DNA of 38,353 bases from Rhizophagus sp. LPA8_4_AMF (GCA_021464525.1 JADRCO010000306.1:1-38353), one strand, 5' to 3'. Positions 1 through 13,700 are shown, counted from the first letter of the stretch. Program-made: numbers and translations. The notes: generated by a model not told the origin, from the letters alone.

Positions 1-237
1 ATTGGATGTGGGCTATATCGGTCACAGGGACCTTTATTGATTGGTGAAAATGGCCCATTTTCATCCAATCATTCGGTCCTGTGACCGATATAGCTCCCCC
101 ATCCAATAATATGTATTTAAAATGTGCAAAATTTTAGTGACAGCACAATTTAACTGGCTGGTTTAATTTAATTTTTTTTTTATCGCGTGCGATCTCGTTA
201 CTTTTTAAAGACCACTATTTGAAGCAGCACATCCAAT
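1..237. repeat. Palindromic MITE-like element
   Basis: Bases 1-32 and 76-108 are near-perfect inverted copies, each carrying the core ATATCGGTCACAGG or its complement and an outer ATTGGATG, with a loop of about 43 bases. A further complement of the outer ten bases lies at 228-237. The inner hairpin could be a complete small element, or 1-237 could be a larger one with the hairpin nested at one end. The window begins at base 1 of the repeat, so the left flank and any target-site duplication cannot be seen. No coding capacity. A non-autonomous DNA transposon is the likeliest reading, by structure only. Confidence 0.6.
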
Positions 238-2350
238 GATAGTAATTTTGTGGACTGGATAGCAAAAAATTAATTAAATGTAGGTTATTTTGAATCATAC
301 TTTGACGTTATACCTAATATAAGTTAAATAATTAAATATAATCCCATATTTAATTCTAATGACCCATTATTTTTGCCGATCTGTAAGTTGAGCTATAGCG
401 CAAAATGACAATTAATATGATATGAAATTTTTTACTTGTAAAATATATTATATATAACGGCACGTATTAGTCGTATTATGGGCAAAATGTAATATATTCA
501 TATAAGGTGATATAAATTATGGCGAAGTGAAAATAATTCGTATCCTTGTGAAATTTTTGAAGCCTCATGAGAATTTTTTCATGAGAATGGGTCAAATTTT
601 TTCGAAATATTATATTTGGTATTGTAAAAAAAGGTATAAAAAAAACCATCCTCAATTTTGGATTGTTTTTTTATTCGCGAAATATTCTAACGAAAAAAAC
701 AATTTGATACAGTCCCAGTTAAAATTTCTATAATATATTACATTCCCGAATCTAGTGAACACCTTACACAAGAATTCACGGTGAAAGTTCACAGCTGTTT
801 TGAGGATAGACACCAATGATCTTAAAACAAACATTTCTAATACAAATCCTCACCTGTTTTCATGATTAGTATTCTTAGCTTGTAATCCTCATCTTTAAAC
901 ATGAATAAACAAAACATATATCGAATAATTTAAATTTATCAAGGATTGTCCCGCTCCTCTGTACTGTATACAGGGGACTGGCTAATTTACATTTATGACT
1001 TTATCCTTATTTAAGATTTATATCATATAAGATGTTGCGATAAAGTCACATGTGAAATCATTTACATTAAAGTCGTGACTATATGGTGTTGAAATGAATG
1101 GAATGTTAGAACGTATTTAAAAAAAAAATAAAAAAAAACAATTTTCCTACGGGCTGATTTTGTATGATTAATATTATAGTATGATCCATTAATTAAAACA
1201 TTGTGCCAAATTTGCAATAAGTCAGTGGTGATGGGCCCAAAATATACTTTTTCAAGTTTATGGGCTAGAAACCTAAATCAAGAAAAACGGACATCAGAAA
1301 GTTCATAGAACCCTTCAGGCATTATAACCGATTAAATTTATAGTAAATAATATAAGATGGTCATATGTTGTTAGTAATAAATACAAAATCTATCAAATTA
1401 AAGTGAATAATTATTATTTTTATGAAGAATATACATCTTTGCACTGGTACTGTTGGAACAAATATTTCTTTTGTGAACTTTACATTTTAGGAGGTAATTT
1501 CCAGTTGGAATTGCTCTCACTGAAGCCTATCTCCTTGGAGGAAGATCGTCTACTGTTCGAAATTTGAAGCTAATGAAGGAGTAGACTGCTTAATTGTGGA
1601 GACATTGGACATTTATTTGTGATACTAAATCCATATTAATATTTGACAAAAGTGGTCTCGAATCTCGATTGTTCAGGAGTTCTATGTATCTCTGTTAAAA
1701 TTAAATTTTCGTTAGCCTAACTTTCGATTGCCTTGTTTGCTCTGTCTGATATTCCGTAATATAATTTATTAGAAATAGTAAGATATCGACATCGTGTCAT
1801 TGAAACAGCGTACTATGACAGAAATCTAATTAAAGTCTGTAACAACTGACAAATATTTTATTATGATTCGTATCCGCTACTATCCGGTAATAAATTTTTA
1901 ATTAGATGATTGGAGAGTATATAGTAAAGTAGTATGGTACGATATGATATAAGTAAGGTATTATTAATTAAGTACAGATACGATGGGTATGGAATCGCAT
2001 ACAGTGTATTATAGACAAAATGAATAAAAAATTTCCTTTAACCTTTTTGGTAAGTTTTAAAAATTAAATTAAAAAAGAAAAAAATATTCTAGGTATTATA
2101 TTTATTAGGTGACTTCGTACCGTACCTGTAAGTTTAGTTGTATTTATATAATATATACATCCAGAGAAACAGATGGCAAGTGGAAAAAACAATAAAGCAC
2201 AATATCGTAACAAATACACAAGAACATACTTGATTAGACATAGATTTTTGATTAATTCTTTTTTATTTATTTAATCTAAAGGCAAAAAAATAAATATTCA
2301 GAAATACAAATTATATGACTAAAAAGAGTTCATTAAAGTAAAAACTTTTA
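238..2350. other. AT-rich gene-poor spacer
   Basis: No supportable gene. The only open frames are short and low in complexity, such as 527-733 on the plus strand and its antisense. One stretch at 1501-1587 reads as protein-like sequence of 29 codons after a splice-acceptor-like TTCCAG and may be an exon relic. The 3' untranslated region of the TPR gene on the minus strand must end in the right part of this interval, but no clear polyadenylation signal can be singled out in such AT-rich sequence. Confidence 0.5.
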
Positions 2351-4807
2351 TTAACTAACACTAATTTCACTGGTGATAAGTGTAGGTGATAAAACTTTTT
2401 CAATATCTTTCCAAGCGTCATCATATCTAGCATTATCACGATTAATAGAACTTCTTTCACATAAAGCCAATATATTATCAGGATCTCTCTTTAAAGCAAT
2501 ATTTAAATCTTTCAAAGCATCTTCATTTTTATGTAAAGAACGATAAATACTACCTCTATAACAATAAGCTTCGGTCAATAATTCATTTCCAGATGGAAGT
2601 TCAAATTTCAATGCTTTATTTAGATCCTGTAAACTTTCTTTAAATTTCCCCATAGACTTATAAATAGCTCCTCTTGTAACAAACAATTCACATTTGTCAC
2701 CTTGATTTTCCATGGCAACACTAAGTTCATTTATTGCTTCATCATAACGTTTTTGTTCTTGAAGAATCTTAGCATGGTAACAAATAAATGAGAGATTATT
2801 AGGCTCCAATTTAATAGCATCATCAAATACTTCTAATGCTTCATCATATCTGCATAATTCAAATAACAATCTTCCACAATTTTCTAATACTTGGATATCT
2901 TTTGGTAAAGATTTCTTAATTTGTAACCAATCAATAAGAGATTCTTGAAATTGTTGAGATCTTTCAAATAAATTTGCTCTTCTTTTCAATACCTTCACAT
3001 CATTTGGATTGATATGAATAACTCTATTCATATCTGCCAAAGCATCTTTGTAATTTTTAAGTTCTTCATAAACTGAAGATCGTAATTCAAATGAATAAGG
3101 ATTTTCATCAAATTCCAATGATTTATTCAAATCTTTTAACGCTTCTTTGTATTTTTTGGAATTGAAATAACATTCACCACGGTCTAGAAATATATTTCCA
3201 CTAACAGGTTTAATTTCTAATGCTCTATCGAAATCTTTAATGGCTAAATCATATTTCTTCATCTTTGATAAAGTCTTACCTCGATATCTCAAAGCTGAAG
3301 GGTGATCTACCGATTTCAAAGATTTATCTAAATCTATTTGCGCTTTATCATACGTTTGCATTAAAGTATATAATTTCCCTCTATTTCTTAATATCTGATC
3401 ATTATTAGGATCAATTATCAAAGCCCCATTAAGATCTGATAATGCCTCTTCATATCGTTTTTGATCACGATACAATTTAGAACGATATAAAAGAGCACGA
3501 AAACATTTTGAATTAATACTTAAAGCTGTGTTTAAATCATTTAATGCTTCTTCATGACGATTTATTGCACGATAGATTTTTCCCCTTTCAGAAAGTGCGG
3601 CCGTATCTTTTGGCTTAATACTCAATGTATTATTTAATTCTTCCAATGCTTCATCAAATTTAGCCAATTGAGCCAAGACCTGACTACGCATTCCAGATAC
3701 ATTCTTCTCTTTAGGATTAATTTTTAATGCTGTATCTAAATCATGTAAAGCATTATCATATTGTCTTAATATCTTGTATATTTCCGCTCTTCTAGCATAA
3801 ATTGAAGATTTTTGTTTTTTCTTTGAAGCTGCAGTAAAATCAGCTAATGCCTCCTTATATCTACATAAACCACGATAAATTTTACCACGAGTTCGTAAAA
3901 TTTGAAAATCCACTTCAACGTTTGATAAAAGTAATTTTTCAATATCATCCAACCCTTCTTGATATTTAGATTGCAATCTAAATATTTTCGCTCTTTTTAA
4001 TAAAAAACCTGGATCCCCCGGAATCAGTTTTAATGCCCTATTAAAATCTTTCATTGCTTCATCATAATTTGATAATTTCCTATGTAAAGTTCCTCTCAAT
4101 TCAATGGCAGCAACGTTTTTAGGTTCAATGCTTAAGGTATTATTCATATCTTTCAGAGCTTCAGAAAATTTGTCTTGATCAAAATAAATTTCACCTCTGG
4201 TACGTAAAGCCCAAATATTTTTCCCATCATTTTCCAATAATTTACTTAAATTTATTAATGCTTGATCAAAACTCTGCTCATTAATATCAATTTGTGCACA
4301 AATTTTTAATGACTCCAACGCTCTAGAATCATTTACATCTCTCTTTATCGCGGTGTTTAAATCATTTTTTGCTAAACCTAATTGATTTGTTTCATTATAA
4401 ATCAATCCTCTTATATAATAAGCTCTAGCTTTATTTGGTTTTTTATCTATAGCTAAATTTAAATCCTTTATGGCTTCCTCGTATTTTCGTAGAACTTGAT
4501 AAATTTCAGCTCTATCACATCTCGCTTTGTAATTATCCGGATAAGATACAATTAGTTCATTAAGACATTTAAGAGCTTCTTGACGATTATCATTTTTAAT
4601 AGCTTTGTTAGCCTTTCCACGTAGTGAACTAAGTATTATGGGAATTTTGACTCTAGGCTTTTGGTACATGGATTGAGGGTCGTTATTATGCATGTTGTGT
4701 GGTATTTCAATATTTCCTCTTGAATAATTGTCCTTATCTTTGGGAGGAAGAGGAGGTGGAATATCATCACTGTATGATTTTTTCTTTTTCTTTATTAAAT
4801 TGGTCAT
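2351..4807 (-). CDS. TPR-repeat protein, 818 aa, single exon
   Basis: A long tetratricopeptide-repeat protein without introns. After a basic and proline-rich start (poly-Lys, then PPPLPPKDK near residues 17-25), roughly residues 60-805 consist of about 20 TPR units of 34 residues. They keep the usual pattern: small residue at position 8, R/Y-x-A/G in the middle, YDEAL at the helix turn and a closing P. Recurring cores are EALKDLNxAL and YRGxIYR. TPR arrays form superhelical scaffolds that bind peptides or chaperones; no kinase, Sel1 or other catalytic domain is attached. No signal peptide or membrane segment is seen. The start is the first ATG, with a stop-rich 5' flank. The partner cannot be predicted. 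Large TPR families are common in Glomeromycotina, which fits this copy. Confidence 0.9.
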   Translation of the reverse strand: MTNLIKKKKKSYSDDIPPPLPPKDKDNYSRGNIEIPHNMHNNDPQSMYQKPRVKIPIILSSLRGKANKAIKNDNRQEALKCLNELIVSYPDNYKARCDRAEIYQVLRKYEEAIKDLNLAIDKKPNKARAYYIRGLIYNETNQLGLAKNDLNTAIKRDVNDSRALESLKICAQIDINEQSFDQALINLSKLLENDGKNIWALRTRGEIYFDQDKFSEALKDMNNTLSIEPKNVAAIELRGTLHRKLSNYDEAMKDFNRALKLIPGDPGFLLKRAKIFRLQSKYQEGLDDIEKLLLSNVEVDFQILRTRGKIYRGLCRYKEALADFTAASKKKQKSSIYARRAEIYKILRQYDNALHDLDTALKINPKEKNVSGMRSQVLAQLAKFDEALEELNNTLSIKPKDTAALSERGKIYRAINRHEEALNDLNTALSINSKCFRALLYRSKLYRDQKRYEEALSDLNGALIIDPNNDQILRNRGKLYTLMQTYDKAQIDLDKSLKSVDHPSALRYRGKTLSKMKKYDLAIKDFDRALEIKPVSGNIFLDRGECYFNSKKYKEALKDLNKSLEFDENPYSFELRSSVYEELKNYKDALADMNRVIHINPNDVKVLKRRANLFERSQQFQESLIDWLQIKKSLPKDIQVLENCGRLLFELCRYDEALEVFDDAIKLEPNNLSFICYHAKILQEQKRYDEAINELSVAMENQGDKCELFVTRGAIYKSMGKFKESLQDLNKALKFELPSGNELLTEAYCYRGSIYRSLHKNEDALKDLNIALKRDPDNILALCERSSINRDNARYDDAWKDIEKVLSPTLITSEISVS

Positions 4808-5383
4808 TAGAATTTTCTGAGTAACTTGAAGTGCAAATAATATTTATCTTATTTGCAATGATTGTCGTTCAAATGCAGTGACGGAGTAACGATGCTCTTT
4901 GATTGTCTATTAAAAAAACGGAGTTTAACTAAATTTATGTGCAATCAAGTTTTAAAATGTTATTATAATCATTTATTTAGTAATATTTATACTTTCATGT
5001 AATCGGAATTGAACGGGTTTACACAAAGCCGCAGAATTTAACCGCTGCGCCAAATTATGAATTCAAAGTTTATTAATGTTGGATCGATCAGAGTCATCAG
5101 ACGATCGATTTCTTTAAATAGTTCACTATTACGTTCACACGATATAATCCGAATTAGATGAGGCACAGCTTTAATTTAATAGATTGTGATTGAATTTGAT
5201 GCATTACAAAATCACAACCACTAGTTAAAAGCCACGTATTCTATAAATATATTTTACAACTTTTATAATATTGAAAAATAGAATTAGCCAAGATAACTAT
5301 TCAATAAAAAAAATAATAATAATACTAAGTAATAGTTAGTCTATCATTCATTAGTTATTTTATATATTAATCACAAGAAGAAA
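4808..5383. other. Spacer between the TPR and Rab6 genes
   Basis: Both flanking genes are on the minus strand, so this interval holds the promoter of the TPR gene and the 3' end of the Rab6 gene. A tRNA-like fragment at about 4998-5060 is listed separately. The rest is AT-rich, and I see no other gene. Confidence 0.5.
4998..5060 (-). other. tRNA-derived relic or SINE head
   Basis: Read on the minus strand, TGGCGCAGCGGTT at 5052-5040 fits the pol III A box and GTTCAATTCC at 5014-5005 fits the B box. The boxes start 38 bases apart, about 7 fewer than in a normal tRNA, and I cannot fold a convincing acceptor or T stem. It is therefore probably a decayed tRNA or a tRNA-derived SINE fragment, not a working tRNA gene. 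Confidence 0.4.
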
Positions 5384-6604
<1,221 letters not shown>

Positions 6605-7005
6605 GTTTTCTATAATATAAGGTTAAATCGTAACGAGCTTGATAAAAAGTTATTTAAAAGGACTAATGGTAAGGACTATTGGTAAGGACGACAAGTGGTA
6701 ACAATCCCTCGAAGATTTAAGTTTCATATTATATTTGGTGACGTGAATTCAGTTTGATTAGTATTATTATAGTAAAGATATGAGGATTGTTCATTATTGT
6801 GTCATATCACATGATTTCTTTACGTTCGCCATAAATGAATAATTTATGATGAATTCAACATTTATTACTAAATGCAATGCTGGTGTAAAATTTGTGGAAA
6901 ATTTTGGAGTAAATAAATACTATAACAATATATATAAAAATAAAAATAAAATAATACTGGAAATAAAATGTCAAAAATAAAAAAGGAAAATTATTCAATA
7001 AATTT
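6605..7005. other. Spacer between the Rab6 and J-protein genes
   Basis: AT-rich interval of 401 bases between two minus-strand genes: the promoter of the Rab6 gene on the left and the 3' untranslated region of the J-protein gene on the right. Short open frames here are chance. No motif stands out. Confidence 0.5.
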
Positions 7006-8594
7006 TTAATTTGTATTATAAACAGTAGAATCGCTTTTAACATTTTCATAAACCGCTCCAATTATCTTCAATGCTTCTGCTCGTTTACGTAAAGCCAATT
7101 TAGTCGCTTTATTATCTGATAATACACGATCACACACTTCTCTCAAAACTCCCTCAACTTCGAGTTTAGAACCTTTCCATAGAGCAGTTAAACCCTTAAA
7201 TTTATACAATTATAAAAGAGAAAATCAATAATTAATTTAAATTATAAATTAATAAAAATTATTTTAAATTACTTTGCTTGCAGTTGCTTCCTCCAATTTA
7301 CTCTTTTCGTCGCCTTCCAATCCCTCTTGTTCAGCCTTTTGCAATTCCTTAAAAGAATTCTGAAGATCGATAGCAGATCGCAATGTTGAAATAGTTTCCG
7401 AGAATACATGACCTTTCTCTCTTAATATATGCCCAAATCTAGGTAACCCAAAAATTTGCTCTCCGCCTAAATACTGTTTTGCTTTAAGTGAATAGGTAAA
7501 TCCAATCGCATGCAATAATTCGACACCGTAAGACTCAGCTTTTAGATCTTCTGCTTCAAGTTCAATCATATTTCTAAATTGTTCGGCTTTCTTTTCGTCG
7601 GTTGAATCAACATAAAATGAAAGTTTTTGTATTAAATTCGAGACTAATTTATCCACGCGTTGTCGTCGAATTTCATCACGTTCTTCATCATTATTCGGCT
7701 TATTACGTATATTTCCTTCTTCCGAAAGATCTCCATTCATCTCTTCTGCCGCTGCATTTTGAAGAACCTCTTTCATATCTCGTCCAATTGATATTTCACC
7801 AATTATGTCTACAAAACGATCACCACCAAACTGTTGCCTGAAGAAATCTTCGGGATTAACTATTTAAATAAAAGATAAAATGAGAAAAAAATTATTAATT
7901 ATAATTATAAAAAAAAATGGACAATATTAATGTTTACCGAAGCCCCCTTCGGGTTCGGCTCCACCAAATTCATTATATTTTTGCCTTAATTCAGGGTTTG
8001 ATAGGATTTGATAAGCATCTGATATTTTTTTGAACTATTTAACAAAAAAAATATGTTAAAAATGTGGAAAGGTTATTTTGTGAATAAATGTATACATCTA
8101 TCCATAAAAACCCTCGCATAACTTGTTGCTCGGCGTCAGGCGATTTATTCTTATCCGGATGATATTGGAGTGCAAGTTTATAATATTGTTTTTTTATTTC
8201 ACTACTTGAAGCCGTTGCAGAAACTCCAAGTATATCATAAAGCTCGGTTTCCAGGGGCTCTTGCGCTATAGTAATAAATTTTTATTTAATTAAATAATAT
8301 TATAATTTATGTAAAAATATAAAACTAATAAAGTTGAATATTCCCACCTGTTCCAAATTGTCGTCTTGAAGATTTTTTTGAACTAGTTGAATTATTATTA
8401 CTCGAGTTTTTACCATTCGTATTCGTATTTATATCTATAGCTAATTCGAATTTAGAAACCTTTTGACAGGAATAACATAGAACCGATATTTGAGGGGTAT
8501 TAGACTTTGGGGATTGAAATTCAAGTTGAGCACGACAATGGTTGCATTGTTTATGAACGAATTCTGGTTTGCGAGAAATTACAGGCGTTCCCAT
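7006..8594 (-). CDS. DnaJ-X family J-protein (Caj1/Djp1-like) with N-terminal CXXC pair
   Basis: Five exons: 8594-8348, 8265-8123, 8034-7938, 7859-7273 and 7194-7006, giving 420 residues. Residues 90-155 are a J domain with YDILGV, the catalytic HPD at 118-120 and [12 protein letters not shown]. The rest is a DnaJ-X domain ([11 protein letters not shown], then the long helical C-terminus ending near LWKGSKLE...AEALKIIG) as in yeast Caj1 and Djp1, which stimulate Hsp70 ATPase; Djp1 helps peroxisomal and mitochondrial import. The first 82 residues are unusual: C17-x2-C20 and C40-x2-C43 suggest a zinc ribbon, followed by an Asn/Ser-rich linker. Yeast homologues begin almost directly with the J domain. 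The third exon is joined through a donor GTTATG at 8122, chosen because it restores the AEQQFKKIS junction. Confidence 0.88.
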
Positions 8595-10122
8595 TTTATG
8601 ATCAAAGTTTGCAGAATTTCAGAAACTTTTTTTTTTTTTTAAGTATCCGCAGTGGAAGATTTAATATCACATGAAAACAACATTTACACAACAGGAATAT
8701 GCATGTGATAAAAAGAATTCATAAAGCGAGCCACTGATAACTTAAATACTCGATTTGGACACAATAAGCACGTTTCGGAGTTTACGGAATTTAATTCGCA
8801 AATGTCCTTAACTTCTATATATGGAAAGATTTATGAGAAAGTCGAGCGGGAAACGGGACATACAAAAAGTGGAACAGAAAAAATTATCAGGGTTCAAAAA
8901 TTTCATCACAAGTAACAACATAACGTGATCGAGATCTAAAAGTTGATCGTGATTATCAAAGTTATACTGTTTATTATATTACTATTATTTTATTAGTTTA
9001 TCATTTAGAAATGTGATAAGAAGTAAATATTTATATTGTAATTGTTATAATAATCTTATTTCTTCTACTTATTGACAGCATCAAATGAATCTAACGATCT
9101 GAATTAAATCATGAGATGCGCAGTAAATGTAAATATAGAAGATATGTTTATTGTCATATATTAGGTTAGATTATTAAAAATTTTTTTTTAAATATATCGT
9201 TTTTTTTTGATTAAAGGGGGTTGTACAAATCACCATATAATTGTAGCTTTTTTTGATTAACAAACTACAGCCCTAAAAAAATAGGTCACATGTACTGTAC
9301 AATTTTACGCGTTATGTTTTTCGCTTTTGTGAATGCGTTGTTTGACTATTAATATTATTAATAGAGACTGTTGGCAAGCAGGCAAAGAACACAAGATGAA
9401 GTGTGGAATGAAGAGGTAGAAAATAATAATAACTTGGACAAGTTGTTCAAAAACCAGAATTATGGCGAGTTTTGTTACTTGTTTGTAATATACTTAGTAT
9501 ATTAGCTGAATACCAGCGATCAAATATTAAGCCATCATTCTTTGGTAAATAGTAAGGGTGAAAGTTTTAGACACGACGCGATGATATACTTTGGTTCAGT
9601 TCTGTCTTCCTAGTGATTACTGATTAAACTTATTAAATCACTCATGTGATATTACTGAATTTTAGGGATAATGCAGTTTGCCCTCTTTTTTAAGATTTGT
9701 ACAACCAACATCTATTAATCAAAAACTGCGTTTAATGAAAACCCAAAAATTGACTCATGCACGGAGTTTACTACAGAAAACTGTTATTGTTCAAAAGTTT
9801 GGAAATTCCTTTTAACATATATTAGAAAGATACGACAAAAATATTACATAATTTTTCGGTTTTGGTTTTTTTGGTGTAGGCTTTTACATTATATGAGAAT
9901 TTTGTCGTTTGGTATCAAAGTGTGAGTAATTTTTGTAAGGTGATAGTTTTTTCACTCTTGTTCCTAATAATGTTTTTCTTTTATTTGTATTTTAAATCAG
10001 TTTAAACACGCCCATCAATCATAACTTAATTTAGATAACTTTCGAAGCCACAAGGTAAATTTATTTTTATTATGTTTATGTAATAGTTGCTTTCGGAATT
10101 TAAATGTTTGCAATTACGTAGA
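8595..10122. other. Divergent intergenic region
   Basis: Separates the J-protein gene (minus) from the PARP-E2 gene (plus), so both promoters should lie here. It is AT-rich with poly-T runs (8627-8640, 9180-9190). I see no open frame of note, tRNA or clear repeat. Introns in 5' untranslated exons cannot be excluded. Confidence 0.5.
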
Positions 10123-10669
10123 ATGGGACGCAAAGATTTCATTCAAGACGTCAAAATTCTTAAAGAACATTTTCGTGGCCTTAACTCAAAAAGTGCTTCC
10201 TTAGTTCAAGGTAAATGAATAAATTATTTTAATTCAATTCTATTAATATTATTTGCTCTTAGCCACGCTTTACCGAAATTCTTCGCGTCACTACAAATTT
10301 ATGCTAATAATTTATTTTATTGTAGGTTTTGATTTTCAAGATCCAGAATTAAGCTTCAAGTTCGCATATAGGGCTGGAAAATCAATTACTGTTCAGATTT
10401 TTGTGAATGGTAAGGTGACCAAACTTCAAATATCCACCAATAAATTTTGATTGTTATGTCCTCACAGGATCTGCTTAAAATTTAAGTTGTGGTTATGTTT
10501 CCGATAATTTTGCATTCGGTGGCCATATTGATTAAACCATGCGGGTTTTTTTTCTAAGACTCGTCATTACAGTCGTATCCTACCAAATTTAGCGCGTTCG
10601 TCTGTGTGGATGCTGTAAGCGAAGAAGAAGCAAATATTGGTAAATAGATTTTTCATTTATCTTATCTTA

Positions 10670-10700
<31 letters not shown>

Positions 10701-13700
10701 TTTTGATCAATGAATACTTATACCGATTATTTTATGTATAATAGCCGCGAAATGCCTATCAAACGTAAACATAGAAAACAAAACCGTTAGCGAAATTGTT
10801 GCTACAATTATACCGAAACTATGTGACCATTTCCGAATCGCTCTTCCTAAGGACCTTTCAATGAACGCATTAAGTAAATTTAGTCGAGGATCTTCTTCCG
10901 CTACTTCTAGCCAAGAAAAAGTTCAGGTCAAACCTATTGTATCGGTTGTTCAAACTCCAGCTCAGTTGCTTAATAGGGATTTAGCCGAATTGCAACATTT
11001 TCGGTATATATATTTCAATGGCAATGTTTCTCTTATCTTTTGTTAATAGGAAGTTTATTGTTTTTATTCTTTGGTATGTAGATATAATGCCGAACTACTT
11101 TGTGCAGACGAAATTGGGTTTAAGGTAGTTGTATCAATGCCGGTGACGCGGCTCGGTCTTAGTTTTGAAGCTTGCGAAGCTTGGAACCTGGATCCTGTTC
11201 GGTAATAAACGCTTTGTCGCTTATTATTAATCATCTAATTATAGAATTTAATGTTATTTTATTATTATTTTCGCAGTTATTTGGTATGCACTATGCAATT
11301 TTCACCCAGTTATATTGATTTACAAAGTGTAATCGCAAATGCACTTCAAACCAAAGCCTATCTTATTAAAGAAGGTGGTACCTATCAAGTGATTAAAGAT
11401 TCATTAAAAAAGCAGTTTCCCATAACATTTACAGTATTAACATCATCATTACCAAGAGGAATACCAAGCCAATCACATCACAAAGATGATACATTGGAAA
11501 GTGATCATTTTGTGCTCTCCTGGACCTTGACCGAATTATTGCGACAAAAATTCTTTGATATGTTGTGTGATCGCATGTGGTTTGGGATAGGTTGGTCAGG
11601 TTCAGAATATGCTGACCTAAGAAGAAATAAAGAATTAGAATCGGATTTTCTCAATAGCGAACAATCAATATATAATGGGCAGATTGATGAATGCCTATTA
11701 AAAGATGAAGTACATCATGGAGTCTTGTGCTACCTTGAATCCGAGGATATTGAAGTGTCAACAGCCAGGACGAATAGAAATTTTCTATTATTGGTTTTAA
11801 GATTTTTACGTCGAAGGATATTACTTTCAACCAAATATTGTCTTACATGTCACTACCCTCATACGGAATCTTCTGTGTCATCCATCAGACCCTTTGTTTG
11901 CGGTTCGGCTTTATGTCAACATCAGGCACTCGTAGGATTAGGGAATCTCTTTGAAGCTGTATTGGTGAATAGTCCTGTAGTCGTTGATCTGTTAATATCA
12001 CTATGTTATGTAGCGATTGGCGCACAAAACTTGAGTCCACACCCAAGTAAAGCAATAGGCGTTACTACCACGACGAAATATGAAATTCAAAACTCATTAG
12101 TTGTTGATTGGGACAACGATACAGGCACAGTTGGGACACGTACCGAGAGAGGTTATACTGTATACGGATGGAAAGGTTTTGACGGTCAAGTTTTGGCCAA
12201 TGACATGTTAGAAGTATTTCATCCGGAAACAGGCGTATCCTTTCCTGTGAACAGATGCAGTCATACCACGTCTGTGCGCGTTCTAGAAGTTTCAGCAAAC
12301 ACCTTGATCATCGATTTTCCAATTACCGTGTCTACTACAGTTGTACCCAATCGCCATGTATATTTACCATTTCGCGTTTATCGACGAAGTGAAAGAAATT
12401 TTTTAAATGATAATGATACTCCAAATTATCAACTTTTAAACACTATCATCGATAAATTACCTTCAGTAAACACGATGGTACAATATGCAAAGAAAAAGAT
12501 ATTAAAAGCCGAACTTGACAAATTAGATCCATTATGCTTTCCTCTCTTGTCATGGATAATTTCTTCTAACAGAACTCATTTGCGTTTATTGGAATCTGAG
12601 GACGAAAAGGTTCAATTTGGTGAAAACGGTGCAAATTATGGTAATTGGAAACAATTCATTATGATTATGAGTTCACCTGAGAAGGAAGAAACTTTTCAAA
12701 GAGAAAAAGAAAAACTAAAAAATGAAAGAAGGGGTCAAAGTAAACATTATTTATTATACTTGACATGTTTCATCTGAGTTCTTTATTATGATAATTATGA
12801 TAATAACTGTATTTTAAAATGATTAGCTTTAGGAGAACTGTTTGCTTTTCACGGCTCACCACTACAAAACTGGCATTCAATTATTCGGTAAGAGATTACT
12901 ACTATATATTAGTCACTGCTTATATTCATTCTAATTAATTTTAATTTCTAGGACTTCTTTAAACTGGAAGAAGATTGTACATGGGCGCGCCTACGGAGAC
13001 GGTGTATATCATTCTCTTCAGGCTCAAACATCATCATCGTATGCTGGAGCTTATTATCGCTATGATGCAGGTGTTTGGAAAAATTCAATGTTGGTTGTGC
13101 AAAAATGTATGGCTCTTAGCGAAATTGTAAATAGACCAACAAAGTTTACCAGGTAATTAATTTATTACTTATTTATTTATATTTTTGTTATAAATTATTG
13201 GATATTTGATATACTAACTAACGTAATAATTTTTTATTAGCACAAGCCCTCATTTGGTCGTCAAGGATGAGTCATGGATTACAACACGTTATCTTTTTGT
13301 TGAATGTTTAAGGGATCCATTAGATCCAACAAACGAAGAGGAAGAGGATTGGTCAAATAATTACAATAATAATAACAATTATATACAAAATATTAATATG
13401 CCAACACTTACTTCGTCATTAACGAATTCATTGACATCCGTCCTGCGTCGTCCTAGAGATAATTCAGGATTTATAAATTTGGATAGTACTTTCTACCCTG
13501 TATGGCTTAATAACCATGCTTTGCAAATTCCAATAAGGGACTTCTCTATCATTAATAACGATATACCTGACGAAAGCTCAATCGGAGTTGGTCAATTCCA
13601 TTATGACCCGTCGAATTTACAAGTTTTAATCAAAGGATCCTCCAGCTCGTCGAGCTTTAATAATAATGGATCAACAATATTTGATACTATTGATGAAGAT

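Noticed and set aside
527-733. Plus-strand frame of 68 codons in the left spacer
   Set aside because: Composition is that of random AT-rich DNA (Lys, Ile, Phe, Tyr); no domain, and the antisense is equally open.
4998-5060. Functional tRNA gene
   Set aside because: A- and B-box spacing is about 7 bases too short and the acceptor and T stems do not pair.
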